Source of the DNA: Gaetbulibacter_A sp043876815
GTDB lineage: Bacteria > Bacteroidota > Bacteroidia > Flavobacteriales > Flavobacteriaceae
NCBI RefSeq assembly: GCF_043876815.1
Contig: NZ_JBAWKA010000005.1
Coordinates: 1 to 64,000 of the forward strand
Reading direction: 5' to 3'
DNA: 64,000 nt
The position numbers and the translations under genes are program-made. Shown piece after piece: positions 34,720 through 42,478 of this stretch (position 1 is its first letter; each line of letters starts with the position of its first letter). The notes under the pieces were generated by a model. The model was not told the origin of the DNA. It did not search any database and saw only the letters and a program-made list of their open reading frames with translations.

Positions 34720-35982
34720 ATGCAAAGTTACAACATGTCGCGTACTCAATCTTTTTACGCCATCGGCTTAAGTTATAAAAAAGCCGATGCGGACATTCGT
34801 GGGCACTTCAGTTTAGATGAAGCTTCTAAGCTGGCTTTACTCCAGCAAGCCAAGGAAAATGGTGTGGAAAGTTTGGTTGTTACATCAACCTGTAATCGTA
34901 CCGAAATTTATGGTTTTGCCCAGCATCCTTTTCAGCTCATCCAGTTACTTTGCGATAATACCCGAGGCACCGTTGAAGAATTTCAGGACGTTGCTTACAT
35001 CTATAAAAACAAAGAGGCTATTACCCATATGTTCCGCGTAGGTTCCGGGTTGGATAGTCAGATCCTTGGGGATTTTGAAATTATAAGTCAGTTAAAGGCC
35101 AGTGCCCGGCTTTCCAAAAAACATGGATTGCTGAACCCGTTTTCAGAACGCTTGGTAAATGCCGTGATCCAGGCCAGTAAGCGCATCAAAAATGAAACGG
35201 AGATTTCAACAGGCGCTACTTCCGTCTCGTTTGCCTCTGTACAATATATTTTCGATACCGTTGAAAACGTATCCGATAAAAATATTCTGCTTTTCGGAAC
35301 CGGAAAAATTGGTAGAAATACCTGTGAAAATCTGGTAAAACATACCGAGAACAAACACATCACTTTAATAAATCGAACCAAAGATAAAGCCGAACAAATT
35401 GCTGGAAAATTCAATTTGGTGGTTAAGGATTATGCGAATTTGCAAGAAGAAATAACGCGTGCCGATATTTTGATCGTAGCTACGGGAGCTCAACGCCCAA
35501 CGATCGATAAGCAAATAATTCAATCAAAAAAACCGCTTCTTATCCTAGATTTATCGATCCCGAAAAATGTCAATGAGAATGTTGAAGAATTAGACCGGGT
35601 GACTTTGGTGCATTTAGACTTTTTATCTCAGATCACAGATGAAACACTCGAAGCGCGTAAAAAACATATCCCTGCAGCCGAGGCCATTATTGAGGAGGTA
35701 AAAGCCGATTTCAATAGCTGGTTGGAAACCCGAAAGTTTGCTCCAACTATTAAAGCCTTAAAAATAAAATTGAATGAGTTTGCGTCAGCCGAAGTTGATA
35801 CACAACGAAAAAAGCTAAGCGATTTTAATGAGTCGCAGGCCGAGCTCATCAGCAAGAAGATCATTCAAAAAATTACAAATCACTTTGCACATCACCTTAA
35901 GGATGATGGTGTTTCCACAGATGAAAGTTTGGAACTTATTAAAAAAGTATTTCAGTTGGATCAAACCTCAACCAATGCTTAG
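34720..35982 (+). CDS. hemA: Glutamyl-tRNA reductase
   Basis: 420 residues from the ATG at 34720; the ATG at 34735 (MSRTQSFYAIG) is also possible. The catalytic-domain signature VTSTCNRTEIYGF holds the active-site Cys. QILGDFEIISQLKAS follows, then a Rossmann domain (NILLFGTGKIGRNTCENL) and a C-terminal dimerisation helix. It reduces glutamyl-tRNA to glutamate-1-semialdehyde, the first committed step of haem synthesis. It is the first gene of the rightward hemA-hemCD-hemE-hemF-hemB series, divergent from the AraC gene. Confidence 0.96.
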   Translation: MQSYNMSRTQSFYAIGLSYKKADADIRGHFSLDEASKLALLQQAKENGVESLVVTSTCNRTEIYGFAQHPFQLIQLLCDNTRGTVEEFQDVAYIYKNKEAITHMFRVGSGLDSQILGDFEIISQLKASARLSKKHGLLNPFSERLVNAVIQASKRIKNETEISTGATSVSFASVQYIFDTVENVSDKNILLFGTGKIGRNTCENLVKHTENKHITLINRTKDKAEQIAGKFNLVVKDYANLQEEITRADILIVATGAQRPTIDKQIIQSKKPLLILDLSIPKNVNENVEELDRVTLVHLDFLSQITDETLEARKKHIPAAEAIIEEVKADFNSWLETRKFAPTIKALKIKLNEFASAEVDTQRKKLSDFNESQAELISKKIIQKITNHFAHHLKDDGVSTDESLELIKKVFQLDQTSTNA

Positions 35983-36076
35983 AATAAGTTCATTCATTTA
36001 TACTCACAGCCTTAGCTCTGTTTTTATTCCAAAATCAGCAACATTTTCCAAATCGATTTAACCCTAACAATTAAAA

Positions 36077-37654
36077 ATGTCTAAAACCATCCGTATAGGA
36101 ACCCGTGATAGTGAACTAGCCCTTTGGCAAGCCCATATTGTGCAAAGCCAATTAGAAGGCCTGGGCCATAAAACCACTTTAGTTCCTGTAAAATCGACGG
36201 GCGACATTGTTCTAGACAAGCCCCTTTATGAATTAGGTATCACTGGAATTTTTACGCGTACCTTGGATATCGCTATGTTGAATGATGATATCGACATCGC
36301 AGTGCATTCTTTAAAAGATGTTCCTACTGTTTTACCCAAAGGTATCGTACAGGCTGCTGTTATTAAACGAGGAAATGTTAATGACACCTTGGTTTACAAG
36401 AACAACGAAGAATTTTTAAGTGCCAAAAATGCTTTGGTGGCTACCGGAAGTTTACGCCGACGGGCACAATGGCTTAACCGCTATCCCACACATACGATGG
36501 TGGATCTGCGTGGTAATGTGAATTCCCGACTACAAAAACTACAGGACAACAAAGATTGGAATGGCGCCATTTTCGCTGCTGCCGGTATTGGGCGTATAGG
36601 TCTAAGACCCGAAAACGCAATAAATTTAGATTGGATGATCCCGGCACCAGCACAAGGAGCCATCATGATAACAGCTTTGGAGGAAGACGATTTTGTTCGC
36701 GAAGCCTGTGCCCAACTCAACCATGAAGAAACAGAAATTTGTACTACGATAGAACGTGAATTTCTAAATAGACTAGAAGGTGGTTGTACCGCACCTATTG
36801 GGGCTTTGGCCTACATCAAGGATGAAGAAGTTCATTTTAAAGGGGTATTACTAAGTGAGGACGGCACTAAACGCATCGAAGTTTCTAAGGTTAAAAAACT
36901 CGGACAGCATGATGATATTGCCGAGTTCGCTTCTACATATATTATCGAACGTGGTGGCAATCGCCTCATGGATGCCCTTAAAAGATCGAACAAAAAAACT
37001 ACGGTGTATTCCACCAAAGGTTTAACCGAGGATCAGCGTTTATTATTTCATGATAATATTGTTGCGGATAGTAGCGATTTTATCAAAATAAGTCTCAATC
37101 GCATACCGCCTAGAATCCTCAGGAACCCTATAAAAAATGTCATTCTAACAAGTAAAAATGCCGTGGAGGCCTTAACCACAAACTTTGCAGCTACAGAATT
37201 ACAATTTGAAAATATTTACTGCGTTGGTCGTCGCACCAAACGCCTCATTGAGAAAAAAATAGGACCGGTAAAACACGCCGAAAAAAATGCCAAAAGCCTG
37301 GCTAATTATTTAATTGAATATCTTGAAGGTACCGAAGTCACTTATTTTTGTAGTGATCTGCGCTTAGACACCCTGCCGGAGGTCCTGAAAAAAAATCACA
37401 TTAAAGTGAACGAGGTTGAAGCGTACCAAACCAAATACGACGGGGTTAAGCTAGACACAACCGTGGAAGGCGTTATGTTTTACAGTCCGTCTACCGTAGA
37501 GAGTTTTGTACAAAGCAATAAGAAGGATATCATTGCCTTTTGTATTGGAGAAACTACTGCCAAAGAAGCCAAAAAACATTTCAGTGATGTACGCATTGCC
37601 AAAGTTCCCACCGTGGAAAGTGTGATCGAACTGGTGAACGCCCATTACGTATAA
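36077..37654 (+). CDS. hemC: Fused porphobilinogen deaminase and uroporphyrinogen-III synthase
   Basis: 525 residues, longer than HemC alone (about 310). Residues 1-300 are hydroxymethylbilane synthase: IRIGTRDSELALWQA, HSLKDVPT, GSLRRRAQW, and Cys237 in EGGCTAPIGA that carries the dipyrromethane cofactor. Residues about 310-525 have the HemD layout, with NVILTSKNAVEAL, YCVGRRTKRLIEK and VMFYSPSTVESF. The fusion makes and closes the linear tetrapyrrole into uroporphyrinogen III. It is 95 bp after hemA and 17 bp before hemE. No separate hemD is seen. Confidence 0.93.
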   Translation: MSKTIRIGTRDSELALWQAHIVQSQLEGLGHKTTLVPVKSTGDIVLDKPLYELGITGIFTRTLDIAMLNDDIDIAVHSLKDVPTVLPKGIVQAAVIKRGNVNDTLVYKNNEEFLSAKNALVATGSLRRRAQWLNRYPTHTMVDLRGNVNSRLQKLQDNKDWNGAIFAAAGIGRIGLRPENAINLDWMIPAPAQGAIMITALEEDDFVREACAQLNHEETEICTTIEREFLNRLEGGCTAPIGALAYIKDEEVHFKGVLLSEDGTKRIEVSKVKKLGQHDDIAEFASTYIIERGGNRLMDALKRSNKKTTVYSTKGLTEDQRLLFHDNIVADSSDFIKISLNRIPPRILRNPIKNVILTSKNAVEALTTNFAATELQFENIYCVGRRTKRLIEKKIGPVKHAEKNAKSLANYLIEYLEGTEVTYFCSDLRLDTLPEVLKKNHIKVNEVEAYQTKYDGVKLDTTVEGVMFYSPSTVESFVQSNKKDIIAFCIGETTAKEAKKHFSDVRIAKVPTVESVIELVNAHYV

Positions 37655-37671
37655 AAACGAAAAAAATAACT

Positions 37672-38700
37672 ATGAGCATAAAGAACGATTTATTTTTAAG
37701 AGCACTAAAAGGTGAAACCGTAGAGCGCCCGCCAGTATGGATGATGCGTCAGGCAGGCCGCTACTTACCGGAATTTATGGCCATTCGCGAGAAATACGAT
37801 TTTTTCACACGATGTCGCACCCCGGAGCTCGCTAGTGAGATCACCGTTCAGCCCATCCGTCGCTACGGTATGGACGCTGCCATCCTATTTTGCGATATTT
37901 TGGTGATCCCTCAGGCCATGAACATAGAAGTGCAAATGAAACCCAATTTCGGTCCGTACCTACCCAATCCGGTAAGAACGCAAAAGGATGTCGACAAAGT
38001 TATTGTTCCTGATGTTACAGTAGAATTAGATTACGTTTACGACGCCATAAAAGCTACAAAAGAATTACTGAACGACGAGATCCCGCTTATCGGATTTGCC
38101 GGGTCACCCTGGACCATTCTCTGCTATTGCGTGCAGGGTCAGGGCAGCAAAAACTTCGATAAGGCCAAGGCTTTTTGCTTCACCAATCCAGTGGCAGCAC
38201 ACGAATTATTGCAAAAAATAACCGATACGACCATCGAATATCTCAAGCAAAAAATAGAGGCCGGCGTTAATGCCGTTCAGATTTTCGATTCTTGGGGAGG
38301 CATGTTATCGCCCACCGATTATCAGGAATTTTCTTGGCAGTACATCAACCAGATCATCGAAGCCCTTAAAGATTACGCTCCGGTGATCGCCTTCGGAAAA
38401 GGCTGTTGGTTCGCCCTCGATACCATGGCAAAAAGTAATGCTTCGGCCCTTGGTGTCGACTGGACCTGCGCTCCTAAAGTGGCGCGCCAGCTTACGGGAG
38501 GCAACATCACCCTGCAAGGTAATTTCGATCCCGTACGCCTCTTATCGCCCCCATCCGATATTAAAAAAATGGTTCATAACATGATCAGCGAATTCGGTAA
38601 AGACAAATACATTGTTAACCTCGGGCACGGTATTTTACCCAACATACCGGTCGAAAATGCCAAAGCCTTTATCGATGCCGTAAAAGAGTATAAGTCTTAG
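37672..38700 (+). CDS. hemE: Uroporphyrinogen decarboxylase
   Basis: 342 residues. The N-terminal PPVWMMRQAGRYLPEF is the HemE signature; ILFCDILVIPQAMN with the catalytic Asp, GFAGSPWTILCY, and QIFDSWGGMLSP follow. It converts uroporphyrinogen III to coproporphyrinogen III in the cytoplasm. It is 17 nt after the hemCD stop. A structured dispersed element lies between it and hemF. Confidence 0.97.
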   Translation: MSIKNDLFLRALKGETVERPPVWMMRQAGRYLPEFMAIREKYDFFTRCRTPELASEITVQPIRRYGMDAAILFCDILVIPQAMNIEVQMKPNFGPYLPNPVRTQKDVDKVIVPDVTVELDYVYDAIKATKELLNDEIPLIGFAGSPWTILCYCVQGQGSKNFDKAKAFCFTNPVAAHELLQKITDTTIEYLKQKIEAGVNAVQIFDSWGGMLSPTDYQEFSWQYINQIIEALKDYAPVIAFGKGCWFALDTMAKSNASALGVDWTCAPKVARQLTGGNITLQGNFDPVRLLSPPSDIKKMVHNMISEFGKDKYIVNLGHGILPNIPVENAKAFIDAVKEYKS

Positions 38701-38705
38701 TATTT

Positions 38706-38783
38706 GGGCGTTACCACAAGGGTCGCGCTTTCGGCAGTCGCGCTTTGCAAGGCGCTCCAACAAAGCCTCAATCGCTAACGCGG
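38706..38783 (-). repeat. Structured dispersed intergenic element, copy B (between hemE and hemF)
   Basis: GC-rich, with complementary ends. Read on the minus strand it begins GCGTTAGC and ends with TAACGCC. It shares 20 identical bases (38754-38773) and 15 identical bases (38727-38741) with the element at 48655-48725, with the same 12-nt spacing; the four differences in that spacer make two compensatory pairs. It lies within the hem operon in antisense orientation to the genes. Confidence 0.75.
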
Positions 38784-38810
38784 CGACCGAACAATTTTGA
38801 ATCTGTAAGC

Positions 38811-39728
38811 ATGAAAGATACATTTTATCAATACATACAAGATTTACAAGATCGCATCACAACAACCCTCGAAACCATCGACGGTAAAGCCAAATTTCAG
38901 GAAGACCTTTGGGAACGTCCGGAAGGCGGTGGTGGTCGTACTCGGGTTATCGAAAATGGAACCGTTTTCGAAAAAGGCGGTGTTAATATTTCAGCCGTTC
39001 ACGGGCCCCTCCCTGAAACCATGCAAAATTATTTCAAGGTATCCGACTGCGATTTTTTTGCCTGTGGCCTCAGCTTAGTGCTTCACCCAAAAAACCCCAT
39101 GGTCCCAACCGTGCATGCCAACTGGCGTTATTTCGAAATGTACGATAAGAAAGGAAACATTATCGATAGTTGGTTTGGTGGTGGACTAGACCTAACACCC
39201 TATTATCTTTTTGAAGAAGATGCCAAGCATTTTCATAAGGTATGCAAGGCAGCCTGCGATAAACACAACCCTGAATTTTATCCCGAGTATAAAGCGCGTT
39301 GCGACGACTATTTTTATAACAGTCACCGTAGTGAAGGCCGTGGTATAGGCGGTTTATTTTTCGATTATTGCAAAGAAACTGAGTCCATGAGTATGTCCCA
39401 ATGGTACGATTTCGTAACCGAGGTAGGGAATAGTTTTTTGGAGGCTTATGTTCCTATCGTTGAAAAACGTAAGGATCTGAAGTACACTGAAGCCGAGCGG
39501 AATTGGCAGGAGATCCGCCGTGGCCGTTATGTGGAATTCAATCTCGTTCACGACAAAGGCACGCTGTTCGGTTTAAAAACCAATGGGCGTATCGAAAGTA
39601 TATTAATGAGTTTACCACCAAAAGTACAGTGGGTTTACGACCATCATGCTGAACATGGAAGCCGCGAGGCGAAACTTGTAGCCGTATTAAAAAACCCGGT
39701 CGATTGGGTAAATAAAGAAATAAAATAA
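38811..39728 (+). CDS. hemF: Oxygen-dependent coproporphyrinogen III oxidase
   Basis: 305 residues from the ATG at 38811; a longer TTG frame starts inside the repeat element and is rejected. Family motifs: ERPEGGGGRTRVIENG, NPMVPTVHANWRYFEMY, WFGGGLDLTPYY, RGIGGLFFDY and FNLVHDKGTLFGL. It oxidises coproporphyrinogen III to protoporphyrinogen IX using oxygen, which suggests an aerobic lifestyle; no hemN is seen in the window. It is followed 17 nt later by hemB. Confidence 0.96.
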   Translation: MKDTFYQYIQDLQDRITTTLETIDGKAKFQEDLWERPEGGGGRTRVIENGTVFEKGGVNISAVHGPLPETMQNYFKVSDCDFFACGLSLVLHPKNPMVPTVHANWRYFEMYDKKGNIIDSWFGGGLDLTPYYLFEEDAKHFHKVCKAACDKHNPEFYPEYKARCDDYFYNSHRSEGRGIGGLFFDYCKETESMSMSQWYDFVTEVGNSFLEAYVPIVEKRKDLKYTEAERNWQEIRRGRYVEFNLVHDKGTLFGLKTNGRIESILMSLPPKVQWVYDHHAEHGSREAKLVAVLKNPVDWVNKEIK

Positions 39729-39745
39729 CATTAAACCGCTTTATC

Positions 39746-40738
39746 ATGTATCCATTACAACGAAACAGACGTTTAAGAGCAAGCGAAGCAATCCGTGCAT
39801 TAGTGCGGGAAACAACCATTTCCCCGGACGATTTTTTAGTACCCCTATTTGTGGTGGAAGGAAAAGGCGTTAAAGACGAAATTGCCTCCATGCCCAATTA
39901 CTATCGTTACAGTTTAGATCTTTTGGAAAAAGAGGTTAAAACCCTTTGGAGCCTCGGCCTGAAAGGCGTCTTACTATTTGTAAAAGTGCCTGACGATTTA
40001 AAGGATAACATCGGAAAAGAAGCTTTAAACCCCGACGGCTTAATGCAACGTGCAGTCAAAACAGTAAAAAACGCCTGTCCTGACATGCTCGTTATGACCG
40101 ATGTGGCCTTAGACCCCTACTCCGTTTATGGCCATGATGGTATCGTGAGAGACGGGGTTATATTAAATGATGAGACCGCCAAAGTTCTAGGACAAATGAG
40201 TTTGTCACATGCCCAAGCCGGTGCCGATTTTGTGGCACCAAGTGATATGATGGATGGTCGGATTCTTACTATTCGAGAAGCATTGGATCATCAGGGATTT
40301 ATAAATACCGGAATCATGAGCTATTCCGCAAAATATGCTTCGGCCTTTTACGGGCCCTTCCGTGATGCTTTGGACTCTGCTCCTGTAGATGTTAAAGACA
40401 TTCCCAAAGACAAGAAAACATATCAAATGGATTTTGCCAACCGTTCAGAAGCTCTTAAAGAAACGAAAATGGACATCGAAGAAGGTGCTGATATTGTGAT
40501 GGTAAAACCCGGATTGTGTTATCTTGATATTGTACGCGATATTAAAAACGCGGTAAACGTGCCTGTTGCTGTCTATCAGGTATCAGGAGAATATGCCATG
40601 ATCAAGGCCGCCTCAGAAAAAGGTTGGCTGGATCACGATGCTGTCATCATGGAACAAACCATGGCCATCAAGCGTGCTGGAGCCGATATTATAGCTTCAT
40701 ACTTCGCTAAAGATATTGTTAAAATCCTAAATGCTTAA
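39746..40738 (+). CDS. hemB: Delta-aminolevulinic acid dehydratase (porphobilinogen synthase), Mg-type
   Basis: 330 residues. Catalytic lysines lie in the MSYSAKYASAFYGPFRDA and MVKPGLCYLD segments. The metal site reads DVALDPYSVYGHDG (from Asp119), with Ala121, Asp123 and Asp131 in place of the three cysteines of zinc enzymes, so this is the zinc-independent, magnesium-activated class. It condenses two aminolevulinates to porphobilinogen. It is the last gene of the haem series. Confidence 0.97.
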   Translation: MYPLQRNRRLRASEAIRALVRETTISPDDFLVPLFVVEGKGVKDEIASMPNYYRYSLDLLEKEVKTLWSLGLKGVLLFVKVPDDLKDNIGKEALNPDGLMQRAVKTVKNACPDMLVMTDVALDPYSVYGHDGIVRDGVILNDETAKVLGQMSLSHAQAGADFVAPSDMMDGRILTIREALDHQGFINTGIMSYSAKYASAFYGPFRDALDSAPVDVKDIPKDKKTYQMDFANRSEALKETKMDIEEGADIVMVKPGLCYLDIVRDIKNAVNVPVAVYQVSGEYAMIKAASEKGWLDHDAVIMEQTMAIKRAGADIIASYFAKDIVKILNA

Positions 40739-40821
40739 GGAAGTAAAAATCTCTTGTCGGCGTTCAATAAAAATCTTGTATATTAGGTTTCATAAATTAG
40801 CAATCTACAAACCCTGACCAC

Positions 40822-41901
40822 ATGAGCGCTTTACTATTTTGGGCCTTTATTTCCATATTCTTCTCTTTTCTATGCTCTATTTTAGAAGCGGTGCTGTTGA
40901 GTGTGACCCCAACATTCATTAACATTAAAAAAGAAGAAGGACATGCGTATGCATCAAAACTGGAAACCTTAAAAAAGGATGTAGATAAACCGCTCATTGC
41001 GATTCTCACCTTAAATACCATCGCGCATACAGTAGGAGCTATGATGGTAGGAATCCAAGCTGAGGAACTACCCTATAAGATTGAGCTTTTTGGAATTAAT
41101 ACCGTTGGTGTTGTTTCAGCCCTCATGACGCTTCTGATCCTAGTTGCTTCCGAGATCATACCAAAAACCATTGGGGCCAAGTACTGGAAGAGCCTAGCCA
41201 ATTTTGCATCCGTAGCTATTAGTGCCCTTATTTTTCCTTTACGATGGACAGGAATTCTTTGGGTATTACAACTCACCACAAAATTAATTGGTGGTAAAGG
41301 TCATGGCAGCATATTGAGTAGAGAAAGTTTTATGGCCATGACAGATGCTGCTCATAAAGAAGGGGTTTTTAAGGATAATGAAAGTACCATCATTAAAAAT
41401 CTACTCACCTTCAAAAAAGTATTCGCCAAGGATATCATGACTCCCAGACCCGTAATGAAAATTGAAGATGAACAAGCCACTGTAGCCGATTTTTTTGATA
41501 AAAATAGCGACTTAAGATTTTCGAGAATCCCTATTTATGCCGAAAATGAAGATGACATCTCCGGTTTGGTTTTAAAAGATGAGATTTTTAAAGAAATGGC
41601 TCTGGACCATGGCGATAAAATCCTAGCTGAGCTAAAACGACCCATCATTATTGTGGTGCGTGATTTGCCCATTCCAAAACTATTCGACAAACTGGTTGAA
41701 AGCAGAAATCACATGGCTCTGGTGGTTGATGAATATGGTTCGGTAAGCGGCCTTGTAACGATGGAGGATGTTATTGAAACCCTTCTTGGATTAGAGATCA
41801 TGGATGAAAGCGACAATGTTTCCGACCTTCAACACCTGGCACGAAAAAGCTGGGAAAGCCGGGCTAAGAAGCTAGGTATTTACGACGATACCAATACTTA
41901 A
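40822..41901 (+). CDS. CNNM/CorC-type membrane protein with CBS domains
   Basis: 359 residues. A DUF21 transmembrane domain (about 1-180, three or four helices, with LNTIAHTVGAMMVG and SEIIPKTIGAKYW) is followed by a CBS pair (about 195-320: MTPRPVMKIEDEQATVADFF and LVVDEYGSVSGLVTMEDVIE). It lacks the CorC_HlyC C-terminal domain seen in longer relatives. The family takes part in magnesium or cobalt homeostasis and is often called hemolysin-like. It is followed 5 nt later by the MGMT gene. Confidence 0.9.
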   Translation: MSALLFWAFISIFFSFLCSILEAVLLSVTPTFINIKKEEGHAYASKLETLKKDVDKPLIAILTLNTIAHTVGAMMVGIQAEELPYKIELFGINTVGVVSALMTLLILVASEIIPKTIGAKYWKSLANFASVAISALIFPLRWTGILWVLQLTTKLIGGKGHGSILSRESFMAMTDAAHKEGVFKDNESTIIKNLLTFKKVFAKDIMTPRPVMKIEDEQATVADFFDKNSDLRFSRIPIYAENEDDISGLVLKDEIFKEMALDHGDKILAELKRPIIIVVRDLPIPKLFDKLVESRNHMALVVDEYGSVSGLVTMEDVIETLLGLEIMDESDNVSDLQHLARKSWESRAKKLGIYDDTNT

Positions 41902-41906
41902 AAGGT

Positions 41907-42380
41907 ATGAGTTCCTGCATTATCAAAACGCCCTTGGGCTTCACAAAAATTGAAGGCGTTCAGGAAGGTATAACGTCCATAACCGTCCTAAATTCCGAGG
42001 AAAAAATTACAGACATTATCCCAGAGGAGCTTGAGGATTGCGCCATACAACTTCAAGAATATTTTGAAGGTAGCCGAACGGTATTCGATCTAAAACTAAA
42101 TCCATCAGGAACCGATTTTCAAAAACGCGTTTGGGATAAATTATTAGAAATTCCCTTCGGAAAAACGATGTCCTATTTAGACCTTTCCAAGCAATTAGGC
42201 GATGTAAAAGCCATTCGCGCCGTAGCTTCCGCTAACGGAAAAAACCCGCTTTGGATTGTCGTGCCTTGCCATAGGGTTATTGGTAGCGATGGAAGTTTAA
42301 CCGGATATGCGGGCGGCCTTCATCGTAAGAAATGGTTGTTGGAGCATGAGAGTCCGCACAAACAACAAAGCTTATTTTAA
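41907..42380 (+). CDS. ogt: Methylated-DNA--protein-cysteine methyltransferase
   Basis: 157 residues. The active-site motif is VPCHRVIG with Cys121, preceded by the DNA-binding helix region VKAIRAVASANGKNPL. It transfers methyl groups from O6-methylguanine to itself, a suicide DNA repair reaction. The N-terminal methyltransferase-like part is short but normal for Ogt. It starts 5 nt after the CNNM gene stop. The symbol is by family and could equally be adaB-like. Confidence 0.92.
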   Translation: MSSCIIKTPLGFTKIEGVQEGITSITVLNSEEKITDIIPEELEDCAIQLQEYFEGSRTVFDLKLNPSGTDFQKRVWDKLLEIPFGKTMSYLDLSKQLGDVKAIRAVASANGKNPLWIVVPCHRVIGSDGSLTGYAGGLHRKKWLLEHESPHKQQSLF

Positions 42381-42478
42381 AATTTCGGATAATTAAGCGA
42401 TTAAAACCATTCCTGAAAAAGGCAGGATTTTAAGGGATTATTTTCCTATATTTAGTTTCACAAAACGAAACATCCCTA

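Noticed and set aside
38745..38810. TTG-initiated extension of hemF
   Set aside because: The extra residues translate the structured repeat element between hemE and hemF.
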